Shown: positions 52,516-60,353, numbered from the stretch's first letter. The stretch is DNA of 64,000 nucleotides from Nonomuraea helvata (GCF_039535785.1 NZ_BAAAXV010000001.1:1798001-1862000); one strand, 5' to 3'. The notes: generated by a model from the sequence alone, not told the origin. Made by a program: numbers and translations.

Positions 52516-53354
52516 GAGTTGCTCCCCGGGTCGAGTGCGTCACGGAGGCCGTCGCCGATCAGGTTCACGGCGAGCACCAGCAGCACCAGGAGGCCCGCGG
52601 GGAAGGCGAACAGCCATGGGTAGCCGGTGGCGTTGCCGGAGCCGGACGCGATCAGCGTGCCGAGCGAGACGTCCGGCGGCTGGATGCCGAAGCCGAAGAA
52701 GGACAGCGCCGCCTCGCCGATGATCGCGCCCGAGACGTTGACCGTCGCGTCGATGATCAGCAGCGAGGACATGTTGGGCACGATGTGCCGGAAAATGATC
52801 TTCCAGCGTGGGATGCCCATGTAGACAGCGGCCTGGACGTATTCGCGCTCACGCAACGAGATCGTCATGCTGCGTACCACTCTGGAGGTGATCATCCAGG
52901 AGAAGGCGGCCAGCAGCACCACGAACCAGAGCCAGGAGGAGCCCGCCTTGAGCCGCGGCGAGATGATGGCGATGATCAGGAAGCTGGGCAGGACCAGCAG
53001 CAGGTCCACGCCCCACATGAGCACCCTGTCCACCCAGCCGCCGAAATATCCGGCGAACGCGCCCACGACCGCGGCCACGCCGGTCGAGATGAGCGCGACC
53101 AGGAGGCCGATGACGATCGACTTCTGCATGCCGCGGAGCGTGATCGCGAACATGTCCTGGCCGATCGAGGTGGTGCCCCACCAGTGGTCGGCGTCGGGCG
53201 GTGACAGGAAGGCCATGAAGTCCTTCTCCTGCCAGTCGTACGAGCCGAAGTAGGGGCCGATGTAGGCCAGCGCCACCAGCAGGATCAGGGCGGCGAAGCC
53301 GTAGCGGGCCTGCTGGTTGCGGAGCAGGCGCCTGAGGACGACTTTCGAACGCAT
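52512..53354 (-). CDS. Peptide ABC transporter permease (DppC type)
   Basis: A 280-residue membrane protein with six membrane segments (ARYGFAALILLVALAYIGPY near residue 15; LVALISTGVAAVVGAFAGYF). The ATPase-contact loop is REYVQAAVYMGIPRWKIIFR at about residues 166-185, followed by HIVPN. It starts 1 base after the DppB-type stop and overlaps the ATPase gene start by 4 bases. Confidence 0.93.
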   Translation of the reverse strand: MRSKVVLRRLLRNQQARYGFAALILLVALAYIGPYFGSYDWQEKDFMAFLSPPDADHWWGTTSIGQDMFAITLRGMQKSIVIGLLVALISTGVAAVVGAFAGYFGGWVDRVLMWGVDLLLVLPSFLIIAIISPRLKAGSSWLWFVVLLAAFSWMITSRVVRSMTISLREREYVQAAVYMGIPRWKIIFRHIVPNMSSLLIIDATVNVSGAIIGEAALSFFGFGIQPPDVSLGTLIASGSGNATGYPWLFAFPAGLLVLLVLAVNLIGDGLRDALDPGSNS

Positions 53355-53355
53355 G

Positions 53356-54333
53356 TCAGCTCACCCGCACCCGAGGATCGAGGGCCGCCACCAGCACGTC
53401 GGACAGGAAGGCGGCGAACAGGACACAGACGGCGGTGAAGAAGGTCACCGCGGCGACGGAGTTGACGTCGTTCGCGTTGATCGAGTCCACCAGCCAGGCG
53501 CCCATGCCGTGCCAGGCGAAGATCTTCTCGGTGAACGTGGCTCCCGTGAACAGCGTGCCGAACGCGAAGGCGAAGTAGGTCGCGACGGGGATCAGCGCGG
53601 TGCGCAGCGCGTGCTTGGTCAGCGCCGTCCTGCGCCGCAGCCCCTTGGCCATCGCGGTGCGGACGAAGTCCTGGTTCAGCACGTCGAGCATCATGTTGCG
53701 CTGGATCCGGCTGTAGAAGGCGACCAGGCCGAGGCTCAGCGAGATGGTCGGCAGGATCAGGTGGTTCAGCCGGTTGACGAACTGGTCCCAGCCCGACAGG
53801 CGGGGGTTGTACTCACCGGTGTACTCGATCAGCGTGAAGCCGAGCCCTCTGTTCAGGTTGTACGTGGCGATCGCCAGCAGGGTCGCGAGTACGAGAACGG
53901 GGACCGCCATGATCACGAACGAGCCGACACCTATTAACCGGTCACTGAGCTTGTACTGCTCCACCGCGGACCACGCGCCCATGGCCACGCCGATGACGAA
54001 GCCCACGATCGTGCCGATGAGCATCAACCTGAGACTGACCATGATCCGGCGGCCCATCTCGGCGTTGACCGAGCCGCCGTTCCAGGTCTTGCCGAAGTCG
54101 CCGACGACGACGCCCTTCGCCCAGGTGGCGTACCGCAGGAGGACCGGGGTCTTGTCGTTCAGGTTGTAGGCGTCGAGGGTGCGGTCGATGACCTCCTCGG
54201 CGATCGGAGGCTGGCGGCCTTGGTACGCCGATCGCGGGTTCATCGTGCTGGCAGCGAGCATGTACGCCAGACTTGCCGCGATCACAACCAAGATCACATT
54301 TATAACCAACCTGCGGAGCAGGTACCTGCCCAT
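53356..54333 (-). CDS. Peptide ABC transporter permease (DppB type)
   Basis: A 325-residue membrane protein, first gene of the importer operon. The N-terminus GRYLLRRLVINVILVVIAAS is typical of DppB. Six membrane segments are predicted, with the contact loop DFVRTAMAKGLRRRTALTKH at about residues 221-240. ATG 54333 follows GGAGAG; an upstream in-frame start at 54372 has no such site. Confidence 0.92.
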   Translation of the reverse strand: MGRYLLRRLVINVILVVIAASLAYMLAASTMNPRSAYQGRQPPIAEEVIDRTLDAYNLNDKTPVLLRYATWAKGVVVGDFGKTWNGGSVNAEMGRRIMVSLRLMLIGTIVGFVIGVAMGAWSAVEQYKLSDRLIGVGSFVIMAVPVLVLATLLAIATYNLNRGLGFTLIEYTGEYNPRLSGWDQFVNRLNHLILPTISLSLGLVAFYSRIQRNMMLDVLNQDFVRTAMAKGLRRRTALTKHALRTALIPVATYFAFAFGTLFTGATFTEKIFAWHGMGAWLVDSINANDVNSVAAVTFFTAVCVLFAAFLSDVLVAALDPRVRVS

Positions 54334-54675
54334 TACTCTCCGTTCGCGCTGACCGGGGACACGTGCTTCCATCCGGAGAGGTGTCCCCGCAACGAAAACC
54401 CATCTCGGGCTGCGAAAATCACAAGCACCTCGAGATGGCGATCAACGCGCAGAATATAAGCAAAAATGTAACAGTCAGAAACCGTTGGACATAACGGTCA
54501 GGTCACTCGCAATAGCCATCCGAAGGTGGTCAGGCACCTTACCAAACCCGTCCCGACCTGCGCAAACGCCCCTCATTTGGACATCATTTACGGCGTCCGC
54601 CGGGCGCCAGTGTCACAGAATCCGGACATAATTTGACGATCACGGAAAGTGGCCCACTTCACGTCGATCTGATCG
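54334..54675 (-). promoter_or_regulatory. Promoter region of the peptide importer with two inverted repeats
   Basis: A 342-base region without a gene. On the minus strand TATATT (54453-54458) is a candidate -10 box, with no convincing -35. Upstream of it are two inverted repeats of the same 6-6-6 layout: ACCGTT-GGACAT-AACGGT (54481-54498) and AAGGTG-GTCAGG-CACCTT (54523-54540). The region is AT-rich compared with the coding DNA. The repeats may bind a regulator of peptide uptake. Confidence 0.5.
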
Positions 54676-55656
54676 TCAAGTGAGTTCGGACAACACCCTG
54701 ATCACAGCCTCGTACGTGTCCCGCACGCCGTCGCCGCTGCCCAGGCGGTGGCGCTCCAGCCGGACCGCCCCGAGGTGACGCACCTCATAGAGCAGGAAAC
54801 GCCAGGTCGCGGCCGCGCCGCGGGCCGGCTCCCCGTACCCCTCCCAGAACGCCACGCGCTCGTCCGGCTTCTTCGCGACCATGCGCATGGTCCAGTCGGC
54901 CGCCGGGTCGCCCCACAGGGTCCGGTCCAGGTCGAGCACGCCGGTGATCGTCGGCTTGGGGGCTCCGGCGGCGATCATGGTGTTGACCGTCCACAGGTCG
55001 CCGGCGAGCAGGCGGGGCTCGGTGATCTCGTCGAGCACCGTACGGTTCTCCCCGGCGAGTGCGGCGGCCTTGCGGAGGTCGGCGGCCTCCAGCCCCGCGC
55101 GGTCGAGGTCGGCCGCGATGTCCTCCAGCGAGGCGATGACGGCCTGGCTCCAGGTGGCGTGCCCGCCGCCCGCCACCGGCCCGAACGCCGGGCCGCGTAC
55201 CTGGTGGATCTTCCTGGTGATCTCCCCGAGCTGGCGGAAGAACGGTGCCCAGGCCGGTCGGGGGTAGTCCGGCAGCCCTTCGGGCGCCGGGACCCCGTCG
55301 AGGAGGGTCTGCACGAGGTAGTCACGGCCGATCAGCTCGTGCGACCAGTCGGCCGCGATCACCCGCGGCATCAGCGGGGCGATGACGGCGAGGTACGGCA
55401 CCGTGGCGTACTCGTTGCGCATCAACTGCCGCTCGGAGGGGAACTGCGCGCCGGGCTCGGGCGCGAACCGCACCACCACGGGCCGCGCCTCGCCGTCGAC
55501 GGTGACGCGATAGGTGCTGTTGTACGCGCCCAGCCCGAGCTCGACGGCGGACCGGGCGTCCCGGCCGAAGACGCGGCGGCACACGGCCTGGATGTGGTCG
55601 GGGGCCACCGGCCGCTGGAACGCGTCACCGGCCCGCTCGATCGCCTTGAACTCCAT
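54676..55656 (-). CDS. Aminoglycoside phosphotransferase (APH)-like kinase
   Basis: A 326-residue protein with the APH/choline-kinase fold. GLGAYNSTYRVTVDGEARPV (about residues 41-60) is the glycine-rich loop; PVVVRFAPEP takes the place of the usual VLK segment. The catalytic loop LLAGDLWTVNTMI (about 217-229) has Ala for the usual His before Gly-Asp, and GVLDLDRTLWGDPAADW is the metal-binding motif. The altered loop makes an aminoglycoside resistance role doubtful; another small alcohol is more likely. Its end is 342 bases from the importer start on the same strand. Confidence 0.8.
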   Translation of the reverse strand: MEFKAIERAGDAFQRPVAPDHIQAVCRRVFGRDARSAVELGLGAYNSTYRVTVDGEARPVVVRFAPEPGAQFPSERQLMRNEYATVPYLAVIAPLMPRVIAADWSHELIGRDYLVQTLLDGVPAPEGLPDYPRPAWAPFFRQLGEITRKIHQVRGPAFGPVAGGGHATWSQAVIASLEDIAADLDRAGLEAADLRKAAALAGENRTVLDEITEPRLLAGDLWTVNTMIAAGAPKPTITGVLDLDRTLWGDPAADWTMRMVAKKPDERVAFWEGYGEPARGAAATWRFLLYEVRHLGAVRLERHRLGSGDGVRDTYEAVIRVLSELT

Positions 55657-55809
55657 CCGGCCATCTTCCTACGCCCGCCGGCTCGGATTCGCCATGGTCA
55701 CACCGGCCGTGTTCACCATGGGCACCGGTTTACTCACTCACCGCCTTTACCGCGAGTCGATATGACTGCTCGGACGAGGGTTGTGTTCTGTCTCGATGTG
55801 AGAGACGAT

Positions 55810-55821
55810 CTCTCTAGAGAG
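55810..55821. promoter_or_regulatory. CTCTCTAGAGAG palindrome upstream of the P450 gene
   Basis: A perfect 12-base palindrome 42 bases before the P450 start, next to a second repeat AGAGA-CGA-TCTCT (55801-55813). It lies in the 207-base region between the divergent APH-like kinase and the P450 gene and is a candidate operator for the P450 operon. Confidence 0.45.
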
Positions 55822-55863
55822 CTTGGCATCTGATTAGGCTGGACAGCCGGTTAGAGGGGCCTC

Positions 55864-57033
55864 TTGTCGGAAATCATTGACCACGACCCCATTATCTCCC
55901 TCGCCTCTCCCGACCTCCTTGTCAATCCTTATCCCGGGTACGAAAGCATTCGCCGGGAAAGGCCGGTGTTTTTCTACGACCGCCTTGACTCATGGATTTT
56001 CACTCGGTACGACGATTGCGTCGCCGTGCTGAAGGACAGTGCGAGCTTCGCCGCCGACTGGCGCCGGGTCGGCGAGAAGATGCCGCCGCGGGCGATCAAC
56101 ATGCTGACCCTGGACCCACCGGAGCACACCGTGGTCCGGCGGCTGTTCATGGAGGCGCTGCGCGCGCAGGACCACACGGCCCTGGAGCGGATGATCGAGC
56201 AGCACACGACCGAACTGCTGGCCACGCTGGCCCGCCGTCCGTCGTTCGAGTTCCTCACGGAGTTCGCCGAACCGCTGGCGCTGTCGACGACCTCCGCGTA
56301 CCTGGGCGTGCCGACGCCGGATCCGGCCTGGTCCAGCCGGATCGCCCGCGACATCGTCGCCGGAATGGACGCCGGGCTCTGGCCCGAGCGGGCACGACCC
56401 GTGCTGGCGGCGCAGGAGGAGCTGGCCGTGCTGGTCGAGGAGTGGCTCGCCCATCCGCCGCCCACCGGCGTCGTCGGCGTCATCGCGGAACGGGCGGCCG
56501 GCAGCGGCGTGGACCCGGCCATCATCGAGAACACTGTCAGAGGGCTGCTGTTCAGCGGCTACAGCTCCGGCAGCAAGCTGCTCGGGCTGGTGGCGATCGC
56601 CCTGCTCCACGAGCGGGCCGCCGAGCTGGAGCGGTTTCGGGCGGCCGACACCGCACGGGCCGTCGAGGAGATGGTCCGCTACGCCTCCCCGATCCAGGCG
56701 GTCGCCCGCGCGTGCGTGCGCGACACCGAACTGGGCGGCGTCGAAGTGCGTGCGGGACAGGCGGTCACGCTGCTCCTGGGCGCGGCCAACCGGGATCCCG
56801 CACGGTTTCCCGACCCCGGCACGGTACGGCTCGACCGCCATCCCAATCCGCATCTCGGCTTCGGCCGGGGCCCGAAGTCGTGCCTCGGCTCGCCCTTTAC
56901 AGCCGTCTTCACCCGGGTGGTGCTCCGCGTACTCGCCGAGCGGTATCCCGGCATCAGGGCGCTCAGCGCGCCGACGTATTTCCCGAACCTGACAGCGCGC
57001 AGCGTTGAGCGTTTCGAGGTCGCCTTTCGGTGA
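55864..57033 (+). CDS. Cytochrome P450, candidate peptide cross-linking enzyme
   Basis: A 389-residue bacterial P450. The heme motif LGFGRGPKSCLG contains the thiolate ligand Cys340; the ExxR motif is EEMVR in the K-helix; LTLDPPEHTVVRRLF (from residue 81) is the usual substrate-side segment. The I-helix is unusual: the expected AGxxT oxygen-activation motif reads SGYSSG (residues 231-236). The TTG start follows GAGGGG. It is the first gene of a co-directional set with a sulfotransferase 11 bases after it, a methyltransferase and the MRYWY mini-gene. By analogy with biarylitide clusters, it may join the aromatic side chains of that peptide; this is inferred from proximity only. Confidence 0.92.
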   Translation: MSEIIDHDPIISLASPDLLVNPYPGYESIRRERPVFFYDRLDSWIFTRYDDCVAVLKDSASFAADWRRVGEKMPPRAINMLTLDPPEHTVVRRLFMEALRAQDHTALERMIEQHTTELLATLARRPSFEFLTEFAEPLALSTTSAYLGVPTPDPAWSSRIARDIVAGMDAGLWPERARPVLAAQEELAVLVEEWLAHPPPTGVVGVIAERAAGSGVDPAIIENTVRGLLFSGYSSGSKLLGLVAIALLHERAAELERFRAADTARAVEEMVRYASPIQAVARACVRDTELGGVEVRAGQAVTLLLGAANRDPARFPDPGTVRLDRHPNPHLGFGRGPKSCLGSPFTAVFTRVVLRVLAERYPGIRALSAPTYFPNLTARSVERFEVAFR

Positions 57034-57044
57034 AGGAGGATTAC

Positions 57045-57677
57045 GTGCTGAAGGTCGTCGGAGCCTCGTACGGGCGCACCGGGACCACTTCCGTTCGATT
57101 AGCTCTGGAAACCCTCGGGTTCGGCCCCTGCCATTACATGAGGGAGCTTTTCACCAGCCCCGCGCATGCCCAGGAATGGCTGCGGGTCGCCGAGGGCGGT
57201 GCACCCGATTGGAAACGGCTGCTCGACGGTTTCGCCTCGACGATCGCGTGGCCCGCCGCCTTCTACTGGCGAGAGCTCGCCGCCGTCTTTCCCGAGGCGA
57301 AAGTCCTGCTGATCGTGCGGGATCCGGCCTCGTGGTACGCCAGCATGCGCCGCACGCTGTACCGCACCAGGCCCGCGGGGGCCGGGCCGGCGGCGAACGT
57401 GCGGGACCAGGTCATCGAGAAGATCGTCTGGCAGGGCACGTTCTCCGGGCGATTCGAGGATCGCGACCACGCCATCGGCGTCTACCTCGCGCATCTGGAC
57501 GAGGTACGCGAGGCCGTGCCGTCCGGCCGACTGATCGAGTTCGAGCCGTCGCATGGGTGGGAGCCGCTCTGCGCGGCTCTGGGGGTCGGCGTGCCGGATG
57601 TGCCTTTTCCCACGGCGAACACCACTGATGAATATCTGCGCCGCGCCGAGCAGGCCGGGGTCCTCCCGCCACGGTGA
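57045..57677 (+). CDS. Sulfotransferase-family protein
   Basis: A 210-residue protein with the P-loop-like PAPS-binding start VVGASYGRTGTTSVRLALET (from about residue 4) and FGPCHYM, as in the Sulfotransfer_4 group. The 3-prime phosphate region is VLLIVRDPASWYASM (about residues 87-101). The GTG at 57045 is chosen because AAGGAGG lies 5 bases upstream; an earlier GTG at 57030 would overlap the P450 stop. It transfers sulfate from PAPS to an acceptor hydroxyl in known members. A tyrosine or other hydroxyl of the locus product is a possible acceptor. Confidence 0.86.
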   Translation: MLKVVGASYGRTGTTSVRLALETLGFGPCHYMRELFTSPAHAQEWLRVAEGGAPDWKRLLDGFASTIAWPAAFYWRELAAVFPEAKVLLIVRDPASWYASMRRTLYRTRPAGAGPAANVRDQVIEKIVWQGTFSGRFEDRDHAIGVYLAHLDEVREAVPSGRLIEFEPSHGWEPLCAALGVGVPDVPFPTANTTDEYLRRAEQAGVLPPR

Positions 57678-57708
57678 GAACGCGGTGTGGGCAGGAGAGG
57701 ACAGGGAA

Positions 57709-58470
57709 GTGTCGCTCACCGTCTCATCCACCACCGACCCGTACGGAGTGGCGGCGGCTTATTGGGACCGCCTTCACATTGGGCCCGGCTCAGCAGCGCT
57801 GGTCTCCTTCTTCGCCGGCCTGGCCCCGCCCGGCGGCCACGCGCTGGAGATCGGCCCCGGTACCGGCCGGGTGACCCTGGCGGTGGCCGGGCGTGTGGCG
57901 AGCGTGCACTGCCTTGAGCCCTCCCCCGCGATGCGTGCGGTGCTCATGACCAAGCTGGCCGCGGAGCCGGACCTGCGGGATCGGGTGACCGTGCTCGGCG
58001 CCGCCGCGCCGGACTTCCGTTTTGGCCGGCGCTTCGACTACATCTACCTGGCCGCCGTGTACGAGGACGTGCCGCCGGAGGCGCGCCGGCCGCTCTTCGC
58101 CGCCTTGGCCGAGTGCCTCGCACCGGGTGGCGTGCTGGCCATGGACATGGTGACCGACGAGGCCGTCCCCGACCATCCCCAGCGCGAAGTGCGCAGCGCG
58201 CGCCAGGGAGAGTGCCGCTACACCCTGTCGTCGGCCGTCTGGCCGCTCGGCCCCGACCTGGCCGGGGTGCGGCGCGTGTACCGCACCTACCACCGCGACA
58301 CGCTGGTGGCCACCGAGACCACGAAAGGCGACTACCACCTCCATCGGCCCGCCGACGTGCTCGCCGATCTGCGCGCGGCCGGCCTGACCGCCGTGGGCGG
58401 CTCAGCCGTCACCGACGAGGTGACCCCGCTCGACGACAAGGGAACGCTGATCGCCCGGCACGACAGCTGA
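57709..58470 (+). CDS. SAM-dependent methyltransferase
   Basis: A 253-residue class I methyltransferase. Motif I is ALEIGPGTGRVTLAVAG (from about residue 45), the acidic end of strand 2 is CLEPSP, and the later motif is CLAPGGVLAMDMVTDE. The C-terminal lobe (RRVYRTYHRDTLVATETTKG) belongs to small-molecule N- or O-methyltransferases. The GTG at 57709 follows GGAGAGG; an in-frame GTG at 57685 is weaker. The gene lies between the sulfotransferase and the MRYWY mini-gene. Methyltransferases also accompany P450s in cittilin-type peptide loci, which supports a tailoring role. Confidence 0.88.
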   Translation: MSLTVSSTTDPYGVAAAYWDRLHIGPGSAALVSFFAGLAPPGGHALEIGPGTGRVTLAVAGRVASVHCLEPSPAMRAVLMTKLAAEPDLRDRVTVLGAAAPDFRFGRRFDYIYLAAVYEDVPPEARRPLFAALAECLAPGGVLAMDMVTDEAVPDHPQREVRSARQGECRYTLSSAVWPLGPDLAGVRRVYRTYHRDTLVATETTKGDYHLHRPADVLADLRAAGLTAVGGSAVTDEVTPLDDKGTLIARHDS

Positions 58471-58482
58471 CCCCTTTGAGCT

Positions 58483-58535
58483 CGAGGCTCCCCTGAACGG
58501 CCCACGCCATGTCGCCAGGTGCCGTTCGGGCCTCG
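58483..58535 (+). promoter_or_regulatory. Interrupted hairpin upstream of the mini-gene
   Basis: CGAGGC (58483-58488) pairs with GCCTCG (58530-58535), and GAACGGC (58495-58501) pairs with GCCGTTC (58521-58527), closing a 19-base loop. It sits 13 bases after the methyltransferase stop and 55 bases before the mini-gene. It may end the upstream transcript in part or shape the 5-prime leader of the mini-gene. Confidence 0.6.
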
Positions 58536-58589
58536 AAACCCGTCCATCGGACCTCGATGGGCGGCAGCGGCGAGTCAAGGAGGTGCGCC

Positions 58590-58607
58590 ATGCGGTACTG
58601 GTACTGA
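58590..58607 (+). CDS. Pentapeptide gene MRYWY, candidate biarylitide-type RiPP precursor
   Basis: An 18-base reading frame ATG-CGG-TAC-TGG-TAC-TGA. A perfect Shine-Dalgarno sequence AAGGAGG (58577-58583) lies 6 bases upstream, one of the best in the window. The peptide Met-Arg-Tyr-Trp-Tyr has the MRY-x-aromatic format of biarylitide precursors such as MRYYH, in which a P450 joins the side chains of residues 3 and 5 and the Met-Arg leader is then removed. Here the core would be Tyr-Trp-Tyr. Known precursor genes usually lie directly before the P450; this one is about 1.6 kb after it, behind two tailoring genes. Alternative: an aromatic leader peptide of an attenuator. Translation is well supported by the site; function is inferred. 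Confidence 0.65.
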   Translation: MRYWY

Positions 58608-58616
58608 CCGATTCGA

Positions 58617-58661
58617 CCGTGGCCTGATCCTGCGGCCTGATCCTGCGCGATCAGGCCACGG
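58617..58661 (+). terminator. Hairpin with two alternative 5-prime arms after the mini-gene
   Basis: CCGTGGCCTGATC (58617-58629) pairs perfectly with GATCAGGCCACGG (58649-58661). A second copy of the arm, GGCCTGATC (58634-58642), can pair with the same 3-prime arm over a shorter loop, because GGCCTGATCCTGC is repeated in tandem. It begins 10 bases after the mini-gene stop and ends 39 bases before the FAD monooxygenase start. There is no U-tract. It may be a terminator, or a switch between two structures. Confidence 0.7.
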
Positions 58662-58700
58662 CCTGGCAGCCACGCACCGACACGAACGGGGAGTCGTCTG

Positions 58701-60341
58701 ATGCTCCAGTCCCACGAGACTGAGGTGCTGGTCGTCGGGGGCGGCCTCACCGGGTTGTCCTGCGTGCTGTTCCTCGCTCATCACGGCGTACGGTGCACGC
58801 TCGTGGAGCGCCACCCCGACCTGCTGAGCCATCCCAGGCAGCGCAGCCTGGTCCCACGCCTCATGGAGATCTACCGGCAGGTCGGACTGGAATCCCGGAT
58901 CCAGCAGAATCGGGTGGATTTCGCGAGTTCCGCCGAATACACGGCCATCCGCGCGGAGACGCTGGCCAGTGCGCGGTACCTCCCCGTGGACCAGCAGGAT
59001 GACGCCGCGCGAACCGCCGCCTTCAGCCCCTGCACCGGCACCCCCATCGATCAGAACCGGGTGGAGGCTCTGCTGCGGGCACGGGCGCGCGAGCTCGGCG
59101 CACGGATCCGGTTCGGCACCGAGCTGCTCGGCCTCGCCCGGCATGAGGCGGGGGTGGAGGCGCGGCTGCGCGATCTCGACGGCGCCGGGCACCGGCTCGT
59201 GGCCCGGTACGTCGTCGCGGCCGACGGCGGGCGCAGCCCGGTCCGGCACCTGCTCGGGATTCCGATGGAAGGGCCGGTCGACTTCTTCCGTCTGCTGACG
59301 CTGATGGTCGACGCCGACCTCCGGCCCGCGCTGGCCGGCCGTACCGCGCACATGGCCTTCCTCGAACGACCCCGGCCGAGGACGTACCTGATGGCGCTGG
59401 ACCGGACGGGTCAGCGCTGGGTCTTCGGCACCACGGACGGTCCGGGCGACGCCGCGCCGGACGAGGACGAATGCATCGAACTGGTACGTGCCGCGGCCGG
59501 CCTGCCGGCGGTGCCGGTGGTGCTCCGGCCGCAGATACCCGGCACCGCCAGGACCGTCCTGCGGTTCGAGGTCGGCGCGGCCGTGGCGGCCGCGTACCGG
59601 AAGGGGCCGGTGTTCCTGATCGGCGACGCGGCGCATCTCATGCCGCCGACCGGTGGATTCGGCGGTGTCGTGGGCGTGGAGGACGCGCACAACCTGGCCT
59701 GGAAGCTGGCCGCCGTCGTGCATGGTCACGCCGGGGAGGGGCTGCTCGACACGTACGAGGACGAGCGCCGCCCGGTCGCGGCGTTCGCCCTGCGGCAGGC
59801 GCTCGCGCGGTACCGGTCCCGCCTGGCTTCCGGGGAAACCCTGGCACAGCTCCCCATGGCCGATGACCAGCCGGTGGACCGCTCGACCGTGATGATGGGA
59901 CACCGCTACCGGTCTACGGCGGTGGCAGGCGGCGTGAGCGATCCGACCGCGCCGGCGGAGATCTCCGGCCTGTGCGGAGATCCCGGCACCAGGGCTCCCC
60001 ATCTCCCGCTCGCCGGCTCCGGCGAGCGGTCCACGATCGACCTGTACGGCGGGCGCTTCGTCCTGCTCGCCGGCCCCGACGGCCAGGACTGGGTGTCGGC
60101 GGCAGGCAAGCTGCCGTTGCCGGTGACCGCCCGGCGGTTCGGGACCGACATCGCCGCAGCCGGCACCCCCGCGTCCGACGCCGCCGCCCGGCACGGCATC
60201 GGAGCAGGCGGTGCGGTGCTGGTGCGCCCGGACGGCTTCGTGGCCTGGCGCAGCACGGGGCCGGTCACGGACCCCGCCGCGGAACTGCTCGCCGCGTTCA
60301 CCGCCATCCTGTCCCGTGACCAGGAGGCGCGGACCGAATGA
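58701..60341 (+). CDS. FAD-dependent aromatic monooxygenase
   Basis: A 546-residue group A flavoprotein hydroxylase. The dinucleotide fold is EVLVVGGGLTGLSCVLFLAH (from residue 7). The DG motif is VAADGGRSPVRHLLG, and the FAD ribityl motif is LIGDAAHLMPPTGGFGG. A thioredoxin-like C-terminal domain (about residues 430-546, IDLYGGRFVLLAGPDG) is typical of the RdmE/PgaE branch that hydroxylates aromatic rings with NADPH. The gene lies 93 bases after the mini-gene and its neighbours include no polyketide synthase, so a tyrosine- or tryptophan-derived substrate is a reasonable idea. An ATG with GGGGAG just upstream is the start. Confidence 0.9.
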   Translation: MLQSHETEVLVVGGGLTGLSCVLFLAHHGVRCTLVERHPDLLSHPRQRSLVPRLMEIYRQVGLESRIQQNRVDFASSAEYTAIRAETLASARYLPVDQQDDAARTAAFSPCTGTPIDQNRVEALLRARARELGARIRFGTELLGLARHEAGVEARLRDLDGAGHRLVARYVVAADGGRSPVRHLLGIPMEGPVDFFRLLTLMVDADLRPALAGRTAHMAFLERPRPRTYLMALDRTGQRWVFGTTDGPGDAAPDEDECIELVRAAAGLPAVPVVLRPQIPGTARTVLRFEVGAAVAAAYRKGPVFLIGDAAHLMPPTGGFGGVVGVEDAHNLAWKLAAVVHGHAGEGLLDTYEDERRPVAAFALRQALARYRSRLASGETLAQLPMADDQPVDRSTVMMGHRYRSTAVAGGVSDPTAPAEISGLCGDPGTRAPHLPLAGSGERSTIDLYGGRFVLLAGPDGQDWVSAAGKLPLPVTARRFGTDIAAAGTPASDAAARHGIGAGGAVLVRPDGFVAWRSTGPVTDPAAELLAAFTAILSRDQEARTE

Positions 60342-60353
60342 CGAACGGTGCCG

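Noticed and set aside
55762..55833. A 23-codon frame (MTARTRVVFCLDVRDDLSRE...) just before the P450 as the precursor peptide
   Set aside because: No usable ribosome binding site, no aromatic-rich core, and it runs through the CTCTCTAGAGAG palindrome that looks like an operator.
58519..58701. A 60-codon plus-strand frame overlapping the mini-gene
   Set aside because: It lies in another frame across hairpins and the ribosome site, lacks its own site and has no recognisable features.
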